Positions 8,967-11,374 of a stretch of 11,374 nucleotides of DNA are shown here, piece by piece. The notes under the pieces were generated by a model, which saw only the letters and a list, made by a program, of their open reading frames with translations, did not search any database and was not told where the DNA came from. The translations under genes were made by a program, and so were the position numbers. The stretch is from NCBI GenBank assembly GCA_905193725.1, contig CAJJPW010000048.1:1-11374 (forward strand), given 5' to 3'. The stretch comes from an uncultured Eubacteriales bacterium. GTDB taxonomy: Bacteria; Bacillota; Clostridia; Christensenellales; Christensenellaceae. Position 1 is the stretch's first letter, and each line of letters begins with the position of its first letter.

Positions 8967-9000
8967 AAAAAAATATAGACTAGATCCTAGTCTATATTTT
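8967..9000 (-). terminator. Strong terminator with perfect 14-bp stem after the SSB-like gene
   Basis: The plus-strand arms AAAATATAGACTAG (8970-8983) and CTAGTCTATATTTT (8987-9000) are perfect inverted copies around the 3-nt spacer ATC. On the minus strand the stem ends in a run of seven T (8973-8967), so it works as an intrinsic terminator 26 nt after the stop codon of the SSB-like gene. As DNA it is a 31-bp palindrome with two CTAG sites and a central GATC. Confidence 0.85.
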
Positions 9001-9026
9001 AGCACATTAAAACGCGAAGATAAAGT

Positions 9027-9677
9027 TCATTTTTCCAGCGATCTGGTTTCCTCCTCGGGTTCTTCCTTTTTGAGCTTTGCGACCGATACCTCAAAGGCCT
9101 TCCGCGTCTCCTTTTCCCCAGATTCCAATACCTTTTCATATTCTCTACTTTGGATACGCCCCTCTAAAACGATTTTATCGCCCATTTTCAGTTCCCCTAC
9201 AAACTTTGCATTTCTCCCCCAGGCGATACAGGGAATGTAGTCCGACTTATTGTACGACCGATTGATCGCCAATAGAATATCTGATATTTCCCTGCCAAAT
9301 GGTGTCACCCGGTAAACTGTGGGTTTGCAGATATATCCACTCAGAAAGATCTCATTTTCATGTGGCGTTTCCTGCGCCATGCGCTCTATATTCTTAGCAA
9401 ATACCGTGATAATCAGCCTATTAGCCTTTCCGATTTGTTTGTTATAAGATCTGATTTGCCCGGATATTCTAACCGTATCCCCCGTATGGATTTCCTCAAT
9501 GGAGATGAGTCTCTCTGAAACGGTTACAGGTAGTACATCGTAGACACCACTGATTCTCTTTACTTTCAGATCAAAGTGGTAAAATCCCTCGCCAAAAACC
9601 GTGTGGTTTAAGACCACATCGCTGGCTATTGTGCCGATTAAGGTAAGTTTGTTTTCACAGTTGGTGTTAGATTCCAT
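9027..9677 (-). CDS. Tandem OB-fold single-stranded DNA-binding-like protein
   Basis: The 216-residue product appears to contain two SSB-type OB folds in tandem. The second, about residues 108-202, is recognisable from FLSGYICKPTVYRVTPFGRE, SDYIPCIAWGRNAKF and GDKIVLEGRIQSREYE, which match standard SSB strands. The first, about residues 9-98, is more divergent (NKLTLIGTIASD, FGEGFYHFDLKVKR, GDTVRISGQIRSYN). The C terminus ends in EEPEEETRSLEK and lacks the acidic DDDIPF-type tip that canonical SSB uses to recruit partners. I recall similar two-domain proteins in Clostridia, where their role is not established. It is unlikely to be the main replicative SSB. The ATG at 9677 follows GGAGGAAATT and is preferred over an in-frame ATG at 9704 that lacks a ribosome binding site. 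It lies 48 nt after the deacetylase gene with no terminator between, so the two probably form an operon. Confidence 0.82.
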   Translation of the reverse strand: MESNTNCENKLTLIGTIASDVVLNHTVFGEGFYHFDLKVKRISGVYDVLPVTVSERLISIEEIHTGDTVRISGQIRSYNKQIGKANRLIITVFAKNIERMAQETPHENEIFLSGYICKPTVYRVTPFGREISDILLAINRSYNKSDYIPCIAWGRNAKFVGELKMGDKIVLEGRIQSREYEKVLESGEKETRKAFEVSVAKLKKEEPEEETRSLEK

Positions 9678-9725
9678 AATTTCCTCCAGGCCATGTATTT
9701 CCATGATGAATGTAACGTATCTTCA

Positions 9726-10598
9726 CTATTGTTGTGTATCCTGTGATGGTGCACTGCTCACACCAGAGCTGGGAGAAGGGGCTGCGCTCTGGGCTGTCTG
9801 GGAGGGTTCTGCTGCATTTTGTGAGGCATTTTTTTGTGTTTGCAGGCCATTTTGATCCACAGAGTAATCTCCCTTTAATACAAGCGTGTCTAGTGGAACG
9901 ACTTGATAGCCATTTTGTTTGAGCATGGGCAACAGAGTTTTCAGCGCTTCCGGGGTATCCTTTACGTTGTTTTGGAACATGACAATATCTCCAGAAGTGA
10001 GATTCCCTGTAACCCTCTTTACAATCTCCTCCGCGCCGTTTCCTTCCCAATCCTTGGAGTCCAAACTCCATTTAATAGGGATAAATCCGTTACTTTCCAG
10101 CGCATTCATCACCATATTGTCAAAGGCTCCATAGGGCATGCGAATATACGGGGTATCTACACTGGCTACCTGTTTTAAATACTCCCGTGCAGCTGTCGCG
10201 TCTTCTATCACCTGCGTTTCCTCTAAATCAGGATATCTCTCGTGATTCATGGAGTGACTGATGATCTCATGTCCGTCCGCCACGATGGCTTTTACCAGCT
10301 CGGGATTTTTTTCCGCCCACATCCCCAGGACGCAAAAAGTTGCCTTTACATCATTTTCCTTTAAAACGTTTAAAATCTCCTCGGTATAATCCTCTCCAAA
10401 GGCCGTATCAATAGTCAGTGAAATGTTTTTATTTTGTGTATCCACCCTACAGATAGGCATCCGGTCTGTTTCTCCCTCATTAAATGCAGAAATATCCTTA
10501 TTGAGCACTACTGTCGTATAGACCAGTGCACAAGCTATGAGCAACACAAACACCACTGTTCGAATGACGCTTGACTTTTTTAGTACATATATCCGCAT
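9726..10598 (-). CDS. Membrane-anchored polysaccharide deacetylase (NodB domain, PdaB-like)
   Basis: The 290-residue product has basic residues and a single membrane segment at about 12-32. An extracellular NodB-type deacetylase domain follows at about 58-240, then a 34-residue tail rich in Ala, Ser, Pro and Gln. Such enzymes remove acetyl groups from peptidoglycan or other surface glycans. Motif 1 reads LTIDTAFGED with Asp64, matching the FDxxWG form of PdaB-like proteins rather than TFDDG. Motif 2 is HSMNH with metal ligands His115 and His119. Motif 3 is RMPYG at 153-157. Motif 4 is SLDSKDWEG with Asp180 and Asp183. Motif 5 reads MFQNN, with Gln209 where relatives usually have His. That His normally assists catalysis, so activity may be altered. 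The ATG at 10598 follows AGGCGGTG. The substrate is unknown. PdaB itself acts in sporulation in Bacillus, which cannot be concluded here. Confidence 0.88.
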   Translation of the reverse strand: MRIYVLKKSSVIRTVVFVLLIACALVYTTVVLNKDISAFNEGETDRMPICRVDTQNKNISLTIDTAFGEDYTEEILNVLKENDVKATFCVLGMWAEKNPELVKAIVADGHEIISHSMNHERYPDLEETQVIEDATAAREYLKQVASVDTPYIRMPYGAFDNMVMNALESNGFIPIKWSLDSKDWEGNGAEEIVKRVTGNLTSGDIVMFQNNVKDTPEALKTLLPMLKQNGYQVVPLDTLVLKGDYSVDQNGLQTQKNASQNAAEPSQTAQSAAPSPSSGVSSAPSQDTQQ

Positions 10599-10622
10599 AA
10601 CAACACCGCCTACTTTTTAAGT

Positions 10623-10631
10623 TATATACCA
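10623..10631 (-). promoter_or_regulatory. Candidate extended -10 promoter of the deacetylase gene
   Basis: TGGTATATA at 10631-10623 fits an extended -10 (TGn before the hexamer). The predicted start is near 10616, leaving a short leader that still contains the ribosome binding site AGGCGGTG (10611-10604). No good -35 is visible at normal spacing. It lies between the folC terminator and the deacetylase gene, where a promoter is expected. Confidence 0.4.
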
Positions 10632-10692
10632 TGTTTATTTAGCGGAAGGTTATTTTATTCTTACAGTGAAATGATTTATCCTCTCAATACAC

Positions 10693-10725
10693 AAAAAAAG
10701 ACAAGGTATTGTTTTACCCTGTCTT
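10693..10725 (-). terminator. Rho-independent terminator after folC
   Basis: On the minus strand AAGACAGGGTA and TACCTTGTCTT form an 11-bp stem with a single G-U pair and a 6-nt loop (10709-10714). A run of T continues from the end of the stem through 10693. It lies about 40 nt past the folC stop and insulates the deacetylase gene from folC transcription. Confidence 0.88.
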
Positions 10726-10765
10726 AAATCTTACTCATTTATCCCATTTTTTCAACAAGAGCTCA

Positions 10766-11374
10766 TCAACTCTGGTAGATTCCCTCTTTTTCCATCAATT
10801 TTAATATCTCACCTGCCAGGTACATAGAGCCACATACCACTAAGCTGGTTCGAGAATTCTTGGCCATTTTTTTCGCCACAAAATACGCTTCAGACATCTC
10901 CTTCACCATCAGCGGATGTGCATCTCCTTCTAGCAATTCTTCTGACATATCAATGATGTTTTTGCCTCGTTCCTCGTCTACCTGAGTTACCACTACCTCA
11001 CTTTGCAAATCCTCTATCATTTCATAGAGTTTTGCCGGGTCTTTATCCTTCATCATGGCGATGAGAAACACTGGTTTTTGCCCTGCATAGCGATGATACA
11101 CCGTCTGCTGTAGCGCAAGAAACGCATCTTCATTGTGGCCGCCGTCAATCATCACCTCCACATCGTCATCCATGATGATCTGTTGGCGGGCCGGAATTAC
11201 CGCATCTTTTAAGCCTTCCTGTACCTGCTGAACGGAGATGGAAAATCCCAATTGGTTGAGAGCATATACGGCGTTTGCAGCCAACACAGCATTGTACACC
11301 TGCACATCCGTCAGAGCCATGATCTTAGCGCTCACCCAGATATCTTGCAAAAGAAAGTCAAACGCTTTTACTAG
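10766..11374 (-). CDS. folC: Folylpolyglutamate synthase/dihydrofolate synthase, C-terminal part (truncated by the window)
   Basis: FolC adds glutamate to folates and, in many bacteria, also makes dihydrofolate from dihydropteroate. Only the last 202 codons are visible. The frame is open to the window edge, so the true start is outside and the TTG at 11350 is not a start. Visible features are VQVYNAVLAANAVYAL, the equivalent of the HQxxNAxxA segment at the junction to the C-terminal Mur-ligase domain, then DGGHNEDAF (DGAHN in most FolC, contacting the nucleotide/substrate site) and the closing GSMYLAGEILKLM (GSLYLxGE in most). The ATP-binding N-terminal domain is not in view. The family is clear from the C-terminal motifs, but the subfamily, and whether the enzyme is bifunctional, cannot be judged. 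Confidence 0.85.
   Translation of the reverse strand, partial: LVKAFDFLLQDIWVSAKIMALTDVQVYNAVLAANAVYALNQLGFSISVQQVQEGLKDAVIPARQQIIMDDDVEVMIDGGHNEDAFLALQQTVYHRYAGQKPVFLIAMMKDKDPAKLYEMIEDLQSEVVVTQVDEERGKNIIDMSEELLEGDAHPLMVKEMSEAYFVAKKMAKNSRTSLVVCGSMYLAGEILKLMEKEGIYQS

Noticed and set aside
10623..10645. Sporulation sigma-factor promoter (CATGGTA) before the PdaB-like gene
   Set aside because: CATGGTA resembles a SigF/SigG -10 and PdaB is a sporulation gene in Bacillus. However, no adequate -35 occurs at the right spacing, and a vegetative extended -10 explains the same bases.

Overview
The window is a compact, fully co-directional stretch of Firmicutes chromosome, most likely from an anaerobic member of the Clostridia. 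All ten genes lie on the minus strand. The evidence for the lineage is the gene content and order (yerC, pcrA, ligA, then gatCAB, an order that echoes the Bacillus subtilis yerC-pcrB-pcrA-ligA...gatCAB region), strong AGGAGG-type ribosome binding sites, a TTG start codon, and several intrinsic terminators. The deacetylase and the tandem-OB protein resemble families I associate with Lachnospiraceae-like Clostridia. I cannot name the species.

Reading in the direction of transcription (right to left) I see four units. (1) The C-terminal half of folC (folylpolyglutamate synthase) enters from the right edge and ends at a strong terminator. (2) A membrane-anchored PdaB-like polysaccharide deacetylase is followed by a tandem OB-fold SSB-like protein, and the unit ends in a perfect 14-bp-stem terminator. 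(3) A fumarylacetoacetate-hydrolase family enzyme, a YerC/TrpR-family regulator, the PcrA helicase and the NAD+-dependent DNA ligase LigA follow. A terminator-like hairpin interrupts this unit between yerC and pcrA, and a terminator closes it after ligA. (4) gatC-gatA-gatB encode the glutamyl/aspartyl-tRNA amidotransferase. Their promoter overlaps the ligA terminator U-tract, and they have a leader of about 130 nt containing a long hairpin.

Functionally the region is mostly housekeeping. PcrA and LigA serve DNA replication and repair. GatCAB makes Gln-tRNA(Gln) and/or Asn-tRNA(Asn) by transamidation, which implies that at least one of GlnRS or AsnRS is absent. FolC serves folate metabolism. 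The less ordinary items are the tandem-OB SSB-like protein without the usual acidic C-terminal tip, a deacetylase whose last catalytic motif has Gln where the family has His, the structured gatCAB leader, an inverted repeat spanning the ligA terminator and gatC promoter, and the terminator-like hairpin 28 nt before pcrA. I found no mobile element, tRNA, rRNA, CRISPR array or defence system, and nothing I would call an undescribed system. No gap between genes exceeds about 220 bases.
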